Below, in pieces: positions 8,389 through 16,149 of a stretch of 37,069 bases of DNA. How positions within the stretch are numbered: position 1 is the stretch's first letter; every line of letters starts with the position of its first letter. Location of the stretch: contig CAKTWW010000017.1 of assembly GCA_934630855.1 (NCBI GenBank), positions 1 through 37,069 of the forward strand, read 5' to 3'. The stretch comes from an uncultured Collinsella sp. GTDB lineage: Bacteria; Actinomycetota; Coriobacteriia; Coriobacteriales; Coriobacteriaceae. Below the pieces are notes generated by a model. It was given only the letters and a program-made list of their open reading frames with translations. It did no database searches and had not been told where the DNA came from. A program made the position numbers and the translations under genes.

Positions 8389-9408
8389 TTACTTGAGCTT
8401 CAGCGCCTCCATCATGGGCACGGCAGCATCCCAGTCGATCTTCCAGCCAATCGACACGCGGACGGTCTCGCCCGTTGCGGGAGCCGTCGCAAACAGCGTA
8501 TGGCCGTTGTCGGGACCGGTAAAGCGCAGCCACGTTATGCCGTTGTACTCGACCTGGTCGGTTGTCGTCTCCTTGCCTTCATAGACCTGCTCTAGGCTTG
8601 CAATCTCTTCCTCCGGCGAGCGCGGGAAGATGCTGATGTGCAGGCGTCCTCCAGTCTCGTCGTGGAAGAAGTCCGCCTTTTCGTGCTCTTCGTTGGACGA
8701 ATCCAGCGTGTACCCATCGGCGGCCTCGATACTGTACGATGCGCAATCGATGCCCGTTAAATCTGCCTTCTCGCCAGAATCGGCCACGCCGCCGGCCGCC
8801 TTGAACTCCTTGGTCTCGCATCCCGTGGTGTCGAAGTGCATAGCCTCATGATTCTTGGCGGGGGCGTAAGCGTCTACGAACTCGACAGTGATGGGCCCGT
8901 AGTACGCCGTCTTGGGCGCCCAGAAGTAGACATACTCAACGGTCTCGCCCGGACCGATATCTTGCCTCTTGGAAAGATCGATGCCCTCGTGAAGCTCATC
9001 GGGAGCCTCGCTTGCAACGTAGTCGAGCACGGCCGCCTTGCCGGAAGTAAACAACGGGTCGCCTGCCTCAAGATCGCCCTGGGCAGCATGCACGTTAAAG
9101 GAGTTAAACGTCCTGTTCTTTTCATTGTTGTTGGTGATCTTGACGTGCAGGTAAAAGCCGTCCTGCAGCTTACCGTCGCCGCGATAGAACGTACCGTGGG
9201 CTACTGACTCGTAGGTTATGCCAGCCACCTCGACCGTCTGCGACTCATAGGCCTTGGCCTTCTTCTCTACGGGAGCACTGCCACCCGAGCTGCCAGCCGA
9301 GCCGCTCGGAGCACTACCGCCACAGCCGGCCACCGAACACGCCAGCACGGCCGAAAGCGTCACGATGGGAATTCCTAACAGCAGCTTTTTCGTCATGGGC
9401 TTCATCAT
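8389..9408 (-). CDS. Secreted lipoprotein with Ig-like (DUF4352/DUF5067-type) domain
   Basis: This 339-residue protein is predicted to be lipid-anchored on the outer face of the membrane. The N-terminus has two lysines, a hydrophobic stretch and the lipobox-like SVAGC followed by a Gly/Ser linker. Residues about 55-190 look like the beta-sandwich of DUF4352/DUF5067-type lipoproteins (GFYLHVKITNNNEKNRTFNS, GETVEYVYFWAP). The last 120 residues form a second small domain (ADGYTLDSSNEEHEKADFFH, WLRFTGPDNGHTLFATAPAT). No enzymatic motif is visible. The frame is open for 47 more codons upstream, but AAAGGAG eight bases before the ATG at 9408 and the signal peptide fix this start. It stands alone with its own terminator, and its role is unknown. 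Confidence 0.85.
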   Translation of the reverse strand: MMKPMTKKLLLGIPIVTLSAVLACSVAGCGGSAPSGSAGSSGGSAPVEKKAKAYESQTVEVAGITYESVAHGTFYRGDGKLQDGFYLHVKITNNNEKNRTFNSFNVHAAQGDLEAGDPLFTSGKAAVLDYVASEAPDELHEGIDLSKRQDIGPGETVEYVYFWAPKTAYYGPITVEFVDAYAPAKNHEAMHFDTTGCETKEFKAAGGVADSGEKADLTGIDCASYSIEAADGYTLDSSNEEHEKADFFHDETGGRLHISIFPRSPEEEIASLEQVYEGKETTTDQVEYNGITWLRFTGPDNGHTLFATAPATGETVRVSIGWKIDWDAAVPMMEALKLK

Positions 9409-9673
9409 CCTCACCGCTCCTTTCGGCTTGCAGCTCATCCGCTGCCCGAGGCTTTCGTCGGCCCCGTGGCATCGGCTTCCGCTATGAGCGTATGACGAAA
9501 CACGGCACGGGCGAAGTGACCAGCGGCCCAAATAACGCCCCGCCAGCATCCCTTATGGGCCAAAAGGACCCGCGCACGCACGCCCGTGGCCCATAAAACG
9601 AGACGTCTGTCCCAATGTTCGATTTGAACCAACAGCCGCAAACAAGATAGGGCGCCTTCAGCCGCCTTCAAAC

Positions 9674-9710
9674 TTACTCGGACAGAACCGACTCGGTTTT
9701 GCCCGAGTAA
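9674..9710. other. Nested hairpin element
   Basis: TTACTCGG (9674-9681) pairs perfectly with CCGAGTAA (9703-9710). Inside, AACCG (9686-9690) pairs with CGGTT (9694-9698) around an ACT triloop. A symmetric 4 x 4 internal loop (ACAG/TTGC) separates the two stems. There is no U-tract, so it does not look like a terminator. Confidence 0.6.
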
Positions 9711-9729
9711 ACGCCATTCCATCAAATTA

Positions 9730-9743
9730 CGAACGATTGTTCG
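9730..9743. promoter_or_regulatory. LexA-like SOS box upstream of parE
   Basis: CGAACGATTGTTCG has the CGAAC-N4-GTTCG form of LexA sites in Gram-positive and actinobacterial species, with perfect 5-bp arms. It lies 100 bp before the parE start and would place topoisomerase IV under DNA-damage control if LexA binds it. Confidence 0.55.
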
Positions 9744-9843
9744 ATGGATTTCGTGTTGGATGGAATCGCCCACGGGCTGGGCTATGCTACCTTGACTATC
9801 TATACGACTTAAATGCACAAGAGGAAGCACCAAGAGAGCGAGT

Positions 9844-11841
9844 ATGGCAAAAAACACCGCAAACTATGGTAACGACAGTATTCGTCAGCTCAAGGACGAG
9901 GAGCGCGTACGCCTACGCCCCGCCGTCATCTTTGGCTCGGACGGACTCGACGGCTGCGCGCACGCCGCCTTCGAGATCCTGTCCAACGCCGTCGACGAGG
10001 CACGCCAGGGCTACGGCAAGCTCATCACCCTTACCGCCTTTCGCGATGGCTCTATCCAGGTAGAGGATAACGGCCGTGGCTGCCCGCTCGACTGGAACCC
10101 CTCCGAGAAACGCTTTAACTGGGAGCTCGTCTTCTGCGAGCTCTACGCCGGCGGCAAGTACAACAACAACCAGGGTGGCGATTACGACTTCTCGCTCGGC
10201 ACCAACGGCCTGGGCTCCTGCGCGACCCAGTACGCTTCCGAGTACATGGACGTCACCGTCTGGCGCGACGGCAACAAGTACTCCCTGCACTTTAAGAAGG
10301 GCAAGGTCGTCGGCGCCAAGAAGAAGGCGCTCGAGATTGAGCCCAGCGACGAGAACCGCACCGGCACCACCATCAAGTGGCGCCCCGACCTCGAGGTCTT
10401 TACCTCCATCAGCATTCCCCACGATTGGTATCGCGAGACCATGCGCCGCCAGGCCGTGGTCAACGCCAACGTTACTTTCCGCCTGCGCATCGAGGGCGAT
10501 GACGGCGAATTTACCGAAGAGGACTTCTGCTATCCCAAGGGCATTGAGGACTACGTGCTCGAGAAGGTCGGTGCCGATTACCTCACCGAGCCCTTCTTTA
10601 TCGAGGCCGACCGCCGCGGTCGCGATCGCGAGGACCTGCCCGACTACAACGTAAAGATCACCGCGTGCATGTGCTTCTCGCGCACCTTCATGATGCAGGA
10701 GTACTACCACAACTCGTCATGGCTCGAGAACGGCGGCTCGCCCGAAAAGGCGGCCCGCAGCGCTCTGACCAGCGCCATCGATGCCTACATTAAGCAACAG
10801 GGCAAGTACAACAAAAACGAGAGCGGCATTAAGTGGCAAGACGTCCAGGACTGCCTGGTGCTCGTGACCAACTGTTTCTCCACCCAGACGTCCTACGAGA
10901 ACCAGACTAAGAAGGCCATCAATAACCGCTTTATCCAGCAGGCCATGACCGCCTTCTTGAAGGAGCGCCTCTCGACCTACTTAATCGAGAACAAAGACGC
11001 CGCCAATAAGATCATGGAGCAGGTACTCATCAACAAGCGTTCGCGCGAGAACGCCGAGAAGACGCGCCAGAGCATCAAGACCAACCTGCAGCAAAAGACC
11101 GACATGGCCAACCGCGTGCAGAAGTTCATCGATTGCCGTTCCAAGGACAAGAGCCGCCGCGAGATCTACATCGTAGAGGGCGACTCGGCAGCAGGCGCCA
11201 TTCGCACCTCGCGCGATGCCGAGTTCCAGGGCGTCATGCCCGTCCGCGGCAAGATCCTCAACTGCCTGAAAGAGGATTACCCCCGCATCTTTAAGTCTGA
11301 CATCATCATGGACCTTATGCGCGTGCTGGGTTGCGGCGTGGAGATTAAAGACAAGCGCATCAAGAACTTGGGCGCCTTTGACCTGGATAACCTCAACTGG
11401 AACAAGGTCATCATTTGTACGGACGCCGACGTCGACGGTTATCACATCCGCACGCTCGTGCTCACCATGCTCTACCGCCTGGTGCCCACGCTTATCGACG
11501 AGGGCTACGTGTATATCGCCGAGTCGCCGCTCTACGAGATCAACTGCAAAGAGAAAACCTACTTTGCCTACACCGAGCTCGAGAAGAACGGCATCCTTAA
11601 AGAGATTGGCGATCAGAAGTGCTCGATCAACCGCTCCAAGGGTCTTGGTGAGAACGATCCGGACATGATGTGGCTCACCACCATGAATCCCGAGACGCGC
11701 CGCCTGATCAAGGTGGAACCCGAGGACGTCACCAAGATGGAAACCATGTTCAACCTACTGCTGGGCAACGACGAGGCGGGGCGTAAGCGCCACATCTCCG
11801 AGCACGGCAAGGAATACCTGGACCAGCTGGACCTGCAGTAG
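9844..11841 (+). CDS. parE: Topoisomerase IV / gyrase-type subunit B, divergent form
   Basis: This is the ATPase and TOPRIM subunit of a type IIA topoisomerase, working with the next gene. It has 665 residues, usual for ParE. The GHKL ATPase site has E44 and N48 (FEILSNAVDEARQG), an EDNGRGCP segment and a glycine loop SLGTNGLGS. The TOPRIM part has EGDSAAG (445-451) and the metal triad D527/D529/D531 (TDADVDG), followed by SKGLGENDP. The usual EGDSAGG and GLHGVG motifs are altered. Such forms are, as far as I know, found in Coriobacteriia and Clostridia as a second pair beside standard GyrAB. The 45-bp gap to parC indicates an operon. An upstream LexA-like box may tie expression to DNA damage. 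It could also be annotated as a gyrB paralogue. Confidence 0.9.
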   Translation: MAKNTANYGNDSIRQLKDEERVRLRPAVIFGSDGLDGCAHAAFEILSNAVDEARQGYGKLITLTAFRDGSIQVEDNGRGCPLDWNPSEKRFNWELVFCELYAGGKYNNNQGGDYDFSLGTNGLGSCATQYASEYMDVTVWRDGNKYSLHFKKGKVVGAKKKALEIEPSDENRTGTTIKWRPDLEVFTSISIPHDWYRETMRRQAVVNANVTFRLRIEGDDGEFTEEDFCYPKGIEDYVLEKVGADYLTEPFFIEADRRGRDREDLPDYNVKITACMCFSRTFMMQEYYHNSSWLENGGSPEKAARSALTSAIDAYIKQQGKYNKNESGIKWQDVQDCLVLVTNCFSTQTSYENQTKKAINNRFIQQAMTAFLKERLSTYLIENKDAANKIMEQVLINKRSRENAEKTRQSIKTNLQQKTDMANRVQKFIDCRSKDKSRREIYIVEGDSAAGAIRTSRDAEFQGVMPVRGKILNCLKEDYPRIFKSDIIMDLMRVLGCGVEIKDKRIKNLGAFDLDNLNWNKVIICTDADVDGYHIRTLVLTMLYRLVPTLIDEGYVYIAESPLYEINCKEKTYFAYTELEKNGILKEIGDQKCSINRSKGLGENDPDMMWLTTMNPETRRLIKVEPEDVTKMETMFNLLLGNDEAGRKRHISEHGKEYLDQLDLQ

Positions 11842-11886
11842 CAGCAAATCGATAACGACGGCTCACAAGAAGTTCAAGAGGAAATC

Positions 11887-14124
11887 GTGGCAAAGAAGAA
11901 GACGAACCAGCCAAAGAAAAAGCAGGTCAACGCCGAAAACGTCATCGGCCTGCACTCCGAAGTCACCGACCAGCCGATCACGCAGACGCTCGAGGTCAAC
12001 TACATGCCCTACGCCATGAGCGTCAATGTCTCGCGTGCGTTCCCCGAGATCGACGGCTTTAAGCCCTCGCACCGCAAGCTGCTCTACACCATGTACAAGA
12101 TGGGTCTGCTCAAGGGCGAGCGCCAGAAGAGCGCCAACATCGTGGGCCAGACCATGAAGCTCAACCCGCACGGCGACGCCGCGATCTACGAGACGATGGT
12201 GCGCCTGGCCACCGGCAACGAGGCGCTTCTCGCCCCCTTCGTGGAGTCGAAGGGCAACTTTGGCAAGTACTACTCGGGCGACCTGAGCTACGCCGCCTCG
12301 CGTTATACCGAGGCCAAGCTCTCCCCCATCAGCGCCGAGATCTTCAAGGATATCGACAAGGACCCGGTCGACTTCATCGACAGCTACGACGGCGCCATGA
12401 AGGAGCCGCGTCTGCTGCCCACCACGTTCCCCAATATTCTGGTTTCGGCCAACAAGGGCATCGGCGTCGCCATGGCGTCCGACATCTGCGGCTTCAACCT
12501 TAACGAGGTCTGCACCGCCACGATGCACTACCTCAAGGATCCCGACTGCGACCTGCTCGAGTACATGCCCATGCCCGACTTCTCGACCGGCGGCGAGATC
12601 ATCTACCGCCGCGAGGAGATGGAAAAGATCATCGAGACAGGTCTGGGCAGTTTCCAGATTCGCTCCCGCTGGCGTTGGATTCCCGAAGAGCGCATCATCG
12701 AGGTGTACGAGATCCCCTACACTACCAAGACCGATGTCATCATCGAGCGCATCGTCAAGCTCTCCAAGGAGGGCAAGGTCAAGGAGATCGCCGATATCCG
12801 CGACGAGACCGACCTTTCGGGCCTGCGCATCGCTATCGACCTGAAGCGCGGCGTCGACCCCGACAAGCTCATGGCGAAGCTCTACCGCTCGACCACGCTG
12901 CAAGATTCGTTCTCGTGCAACTTTAACGTGCTGGTCGACGGCTACCCCCGCGTTATGGGCGTTCGCCAGATCCTGCACGAGTGGGTTGCGTGGCGCATTC
13001 AGTCCACGCGTCGCCGCATTAACTTTGACCTGGGCAAAAAATCCGAGCGACTGCACCTGCTGCACGGCCTTGAGGCGATTTTGCTCGACATCGACAAGGC
13101 CATCGCCATCATCCGCGGCACCAAGCTCGAGGCCGAGGTCGTGCCCAACCTTATGCGCGGCTTCGACATCGACGAGACCCAGGCCGAGTTTGTTGCCGAG
13201 CTCAAGCTCCGCAACATCAACGAGGAGTACATCCTCAACCGCACCAAGGACATTGCCAAGCTCGAGGGCGAGATTGCCGAGCTTGAGGAAATCCTCTCCA
13301 GCGAGGAGAACATCAAGAAGGTCATCAGCGACGAGCTCGCCGCGGTCAACAAGAAGTACGTGATGCCGCGCCGCACGGGCAGGATCGAGCCCCACGAGGT
13401 CGTTGAGGTGAGCTTGGAGCCCGAGGTCGAGGAGTACCCGGTTACCATCATGCTCTCGCGCGAGGGCTACCTCAAAAAGATGACCGACCGTGTGCTCAAG
13501 AAGGCCGCTACGCTCAAGTACAAGGACGGCGATAAACCCTTTATCGAGTTCCCGTCCTCCAACACGCACGAGCTGCTTGTGTTTACCAACAAGAGTCAAG
13601 TGTACAAGTGCAAGGTCGCGCAGTTTGAGGACACCAAGTCGGCCCAGCTGGGCTCGTACCTGCCGACCGATCTTGAGATGGAGCCCGACGAGAGTGTGAT
13701 CTGGGTCATCGACCCCGAGGACTACAAGGCCGACGTGCTATTCGTCTTTGAGAACGGCCGTGTGGTGCGCGTTGCGCTTTCCGGATATGTCACCAAGACC
13801 AACCGCAAGCGCCTCAAGAACGCCATCTACGGCGGCAGTAAGCTGCTGTATGCCCAGGTGCTCAACTCAGATCGCGACATCGCGCTGGTCTCGAGCGACT
13901 ACCGCCTGATGAACTTCAACACGTCGCTGCTCAAGACCAAGACGACCACCAACACGCAGGGCGTCCAGGCCTTCACGGCCAAGAAGGGCCGCTCGGTTAC
14001 CACCGTCGGCACGACCGAGGACATCCTCGGCGCCGGCGTCTCGGCCGAGAAGTTCACCGCGCAGAGCCTCCCCTCTGCCGGCGCCCTCATGAAAGAAAAC
14101 GACATGCCGAGTCTGTTTGACTAG
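11887..14124 (+). CDS. parC: Topoisomerase IV / gyrase-type subunit A, divergent form
   Basis: This is the DNA breakage-reunion subunit partnering the ParE above. It has 745 residues and starts at GTG after an AAGAGGA-type ribosome site. The catalytic tyrosine is Y140 (AASRYTEAKL). The quinolone-determining stretch reads NPHGDAAIYETMVR, so the positions equivalent to E. coli GyrA S83 and D87 are A98 and E102. The tower and coiled-coil regions follow (KLRNINEEYILNRTKDIAKL). The C-terminal part holds beta-pinwheel blades (TIMLSREGYLKKMTDRVL, ENGRVVRVALSGYVTKTNRK). The blades look fewer than in gyrase and no GyrA box was found, which fits decatenating topoisomerase IV rather than supercoiling gyrase. 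A strong terminator follows. Confidence 0.9.
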   Translation: MAKKKTNQPKKKQVNAENVIGLHSEVTDQPITQTLEVNYMPYAMSVNVSRAFPEIDGFKPSHRKLLYTMYKMGLLKGERQKSANIVGQTMKLNPHGDAAIYETMVRLATGNEALLAPFVESKGNFGKYYSGDLSYAASRYTEAKLSPISAEIFKDIDKDPVDFIDSYDGAMKEPRLLPTTFPNILVSANKGIGVAMASDICGFNLNEVCTATMHYLKDPDCDLLEYMPMPDFSTGGEIIYRREEMEKIIETGLGSFQIRSRWRWIPEERIIEVYEIPYTTKTDVIIERIVKLSKEGKVKEIADIRDETDLSGLRIAIDLKRGVDPDKLMAKLYRSTTLQDSFSCNFNVLVDGYPRVMGVRQILHEWVAWRIQSTRRRINFDLGKKSERLHLLHGLEAILLDIDKAIAIIRGTKLEAEVVPNLMRGFDIDETQAEFVAELKLRNINEEYILNRTKDIAKLEGEIAELEEILSSEENIKKVISDELAAVNKKYVMPRRTGRIEPHEVVEVSLEPEVEEYPVTIMLSREGYLKKMTDRVLKKAATLKYKDGDKPFIEFPSSNTHELLVFTNKSQVYKCKVAQFEDTKSAQLGSYLPTDLEMEPDESVIWVIDPEDYKADVLFVFENGRVVRVALSGYVTKTNRKRLKNAIYGGSKLLYAQVLNSDRDIALVSSDYRLMNFNTSLLKTKTTTNTQGVQAFTAKKGRSVTTVGTTEDILGAGVSAEKFTAQSLPSAGALMKENDMPSLFD

Positions 14125-14160
14125 GACGACGGCAACGAGATCGTTAGATACTTCGCAAAG

Positions 14161-14210
14161 CGACGAGGCCCGGAACGCAACGGCATTGCGCCCGGGACTC
14201 GTCGTTTTTC
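14161..14210 (+). terminator. Terminator of the parE-parC operon
   Basis: CGACGAG (14161-14167) and following CCCGG pair with CCGGG and CTCGTCG (ending 14204). A TTTTTCTTCT tract follows. This is a textbook intrinsic terminator. Confidence 0.92.
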
Positions 14211-14238
14211 TTCTCAACTATTTTTTAACGCAGATTAA

Positions 14239-14268
14239 TTGATTTCTGCTTATTTTTCTGCGTAAAAA
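14239..14268 (+). promoter_or_regulatory. Likely promoter of the AAA ATPase gene
   Basis: TTGATT (14239-14244) and TAAAAA (14263-14268) are separated by 18 bp in a locally AT-rich stretch. An ACGCAGA/TCTGCGT inverted repeat (about 14228-14263) overlaps it. The assignment rests on consensus match only. Confidence 0.45.
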
Positions 14269-14305
14269 ATGTCAGCGTCACTGCTTCGATGCCCTTTGGT
14301 CAGTC

Positions 14306-14362
14306 GTTAGCAGAACTTGCGAAAGTTAGCAAAACTTGCAAAAATTAGCAAAACTTGCAAAG
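14306..14362 (+). repeat. Three tandem 19-bp repeats in the ATPase leader
   Basis: There are three contiguous 19-bp copies: 14306-14324, 14325-14343 and 14344-14362. The shared core TTAGCAAAACTTGCAAA contains the small palindrome GCAA-AAC-TTGC. The third copy runs into the Shine-Dalgarno AAAGGAG (14359-14365). The layout resembles an array of binding sites that would cover promoter-proximal DNA and the ribosome site. Confidence 0.92.
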
Positions 14363-14370
14363 GAGCTACC

Positions 14371-15465
14371 ATGGAGTACAGCAAGAACCCCTTTACCCCG
14401 ACGTTCGGAAGCGTCCCTCCCTTTCTAGCGGGTCGCGAGCATATCCTGCGTGACATCAACCGTGGCTTTATCAACGGCCCGGGAGATCCCAACCTGTCGA
14501 CCATTTTTACTGGCGCAAGGGGAACGGGCAAGACGGCGCTTCTCTCGCTCCTTTCAGAAACGGCGCTTGAACACGACTGGATCGCAGCAAATGTCTCCGC
14601 CATGCCAGGCATGCTCGAAGATATTATCGAGCGAACCAAAGAAGCCGCAGATAGCTACCTCTCACAGCCTCACGCGCGCATAAACGGTGTTCAAATTGGC
14701 CCAGTGGGCATCGATTGGACATATGCTCAAGAGGCTCAGGGCAACTGGCGCACGCGCATGAATGGCATCTTTAAGCAACTCGAAAAACATGACATCGGAC
14801 TTCTCATCACCATCGATGAAGTCACCGTCGATCTCGAAGAAATGCTTCAATTTGCCTCTGTTTACCAGCACTTTGTACGCGAAGGTAAAAAAGTTGCCCT
14901 ACTCATGGCAGGACTGCCCTACAAAGTATCGGCGTTGCTGCGTAACGATTCCGTCTCGTTCCTCAGGCGTTCCCAATATCATCAATTGGGACGAATCACT
15001 GACGTTGAAATTGCAAACGCATTCCGCAAAACCGTTGAGGCCGGAGGCCGCTCAATCACGCCAGAAGCGCTCGAGGATGCCGTGAAGGCCGTCGACGGAT
15101 TTCCCTATATGATGCAGCTCGTCGGATATCGCACATGGGATGTTTCGGAGAACTCGCCCAAAATCAGTGCACCTGATGTACAGCAGGGTTCTCTGCTTGC
15201 CCGCATGGAGCTGCGCGATCGAATTCTCGAAACGACCTATCGGGAGCTTTCCGATAAAGACATTGAGTTTTTGCTCGCGATGCTGCCCGATTCTGGCCCC
15301 AGCAGGGTCTCGGAGATAGCCAAACGCATGGGCGTCGCCAGCAACTACGCAAGCCAATACAAACGCCGCCTCCTGGAGGACGGCGTCATTGGAGAGCGCG
15401 GGCGTGGTCTCGTTGGCTTTGACATTCCCGCGTTCAGGGAATTCTTGAACGAGAAGGCGTTTTAG
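14371..15465 (+). CDS. AAA-type ATPase with C-terminal winged helix
   Basis: This is a 364-residue ATP-binding protein of the archaeal-ATPase / Orc1-like kind that is frequent in Actinobacteria. Walker A is GARGTGKT (48-55) and Walker B LLITIDE (144-150). A sensor-like segment (ALLMAGLPYKVSALLRND) follows. The C-terminal winged helix reads SRVSEIAKRMGVASNYASQY. The frame extends 18 codons upstream through the 19-bp repeats, but AAAGGAG five bases before the ATG at 14371 marks the start. Such ATPases are thought to act as DNA-binding switches, and the cellular role is unknown. The three repeats just upstream suggest it binds its own promoter through the winged helix. It is a single-gene unit. 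Confidence 0.85.
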   Translation: MEYSKNPFTPTFGSVPPFLAGREHILRDINRGFINGPGDPNLSTIFTGARGTGKTALLSLLSETALEHDWIAANVSAMPGMLEDIIERTKEAADSYLSQPHARINGVQIGPVGIDWTYAQEAQGNWRTRMNGIFKQLEKHDIGLLITIDEVTVDLEEMLQFASVYQHFVREGKKVALLMAGLPYKVSALLRNDSVSFLRRSQYHQLGRITDVEIANAFRKTVEAGGRSITPEALEDAVKAVDGFPYMMQLVGYRTWDVSENSPKISAPDVQQGSLLARMELRDRILETTYRELSDKDIEFLLAMLPDSGPSRVSEIAKRMGVASNYASQYKRRLLEDGVIGERGRGLVGFDIPAFREFLNEKAF

Positions 15466-15494
15466 CACGCCGGAATTGTCCGCGGAAGCATCAA

Positions 15495-15561
15495 CGCATG
15501 GCAATCAGCATTCCTCTTGGTAAGGATAGCAAACATTTCCGCTTGTGCTGATTGCCATGCG
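15495..15561. repeat. Perfect 16-bp inverted repeat with 35-bp loop
   Basis: CGCATGGCAATCAGCA (15495-15510) is the exact reverse complement of 15546-15561. It lies between two converging genes. No U-tract follows on either strand, so it is not a standard intrinsic terminator. A small mobile-element remnant or a structured RNA are alternatives. Confidence 0.9.
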
Positions 15562-15573
15562 CCCCTCTTGTCC

Positions 15574-16104
15574 TTAGGCGAGCTTGCGGGCGAGCTCGCG
15601 CACCTCTTCCAACTTGGGCGAGGAGGCCATGCTGTCGCGCTCGGTCATACCGCTGATGGTGATAATGCCTTGGTCCTCCCACTTGCAGTACGCGCAGGTT
15701 GACTTGTACATAGCGATCGCCGCATCATAGACACCCTCGCTGTGACTATCGAGCAAAAGGGCCGTCTTGGTGAACGGGAAACCCGTGGCACCGAAGGCGT
15801 ACAGGCGGTCGATGGCGGCTTTCTCCTGCGCGGTGATATCGAACCAGTAGATGGGCGAAGCGAAGACAACCATGTCGGCGTCTTTCAGTGACTCGATCAC
15901 GTCGGCCATGTCGTCCTTCTGCACGCAGACGCCCTCATGGGCGAAGCAGTACTGGCATCCCAAGCAGCCGGCGATCTTCTTGCTGGCAACGCGGACGACC
16001 TCGACCGTATTGCCGCCCTCACGCGCGGTCTCGGCAAACGCCTCGGCCATGGTATCGGTATTGGCGCCCTTACGCGGGCTGCCGCTCAATACAACGATAT
16101 TCAT
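15574..16104 (-). CDS. NAD(P)H-dependent flavin reductase, iron-sulfur flavoprotein-like
   Basis: This is a 176-residue cytoplasmic flavodoxin-fold oxidoreductase. The FMN phosphate loop is SGSPRKGANT (7-16) and the flavin-edge motif is FASPIYWFDITA. A compact cysteine set C47, C50, C53 and C60 (CLGCQYC, then C after six residues) is followed by KDDM. It matches the layout of iron-sulfur flavoproteins that bind a 4Fe-4S cluster, although many plain FMN reductases of this family keep similar cysteines. A further CAYC pair lies near residue 136. GGAGGGAG six bases before the ATG gives a firm start. The gene stands alone. Electron donors and acceptors cannot be read from the sequence. Confidence 0.85.
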   Translation of the reverse strand: MNIVVLSGSPRKGANTDTMAEAFAETAREGGNTVEVVRVASKKIAGCLGCQYCFAHEGVCVQKDDMADVIESLKDADMVVFASPIYWFDITAQEKAAIDRLYAFGATGFPFTKTALLLDSHSEGVYDAAIAMYKSTCAYCKWEDQGIITISGMTERDSMASSPKLEEVRELARKLA

Positions 16105-16120
16105 AGAAATCTCCCTCCTT

Positions 16121-16149
16121 CATGCCGCAGACGCGCGGCATGTTTTTTT
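16121..16149. other. Hairpin with T-tract in the reductase leader
   Basis: CATGCCGC (16121-16128) pairs perfectly with GCGGCATG (16135-16142). Seven Ts follow on the plus strand, giving an intrinsic terminator that points away from the reductase gene. On the minus strand the same stem sits directly before the Shine-Dalgarno sequence. It may stop antisense transcription or modulate translation. Confidence 0.7.

Larger units (their letters stand above)
9409..9843. other. 435-bp non-coding stretch upstream of parE
   Basis: No convincing gene lies here on either strand. It contains a nested hairpin (9674-9710), a LexA-like palindrome (9730-9743) and the leader of parE, with a possible -10 TATGCT at 9783-9788 lacking a good -35. 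It is the divergent control region of the lipoprotein and topoisomerase genes. Confidence 0.7.

Noticed and set aside
11863..13599. 578-codon minus-strand open frame opposite parC
   Set aside because: It is a Val/Leu/Asp/Gly-rich shadow typical of antisense frames in GC-rich genes. The plus-strand ParC is unambiguous.
14306..14362. CRISPR array
   Set aside because: The three 19-bp repeats are directly contiguous with no spacers, and no cas genes are present.
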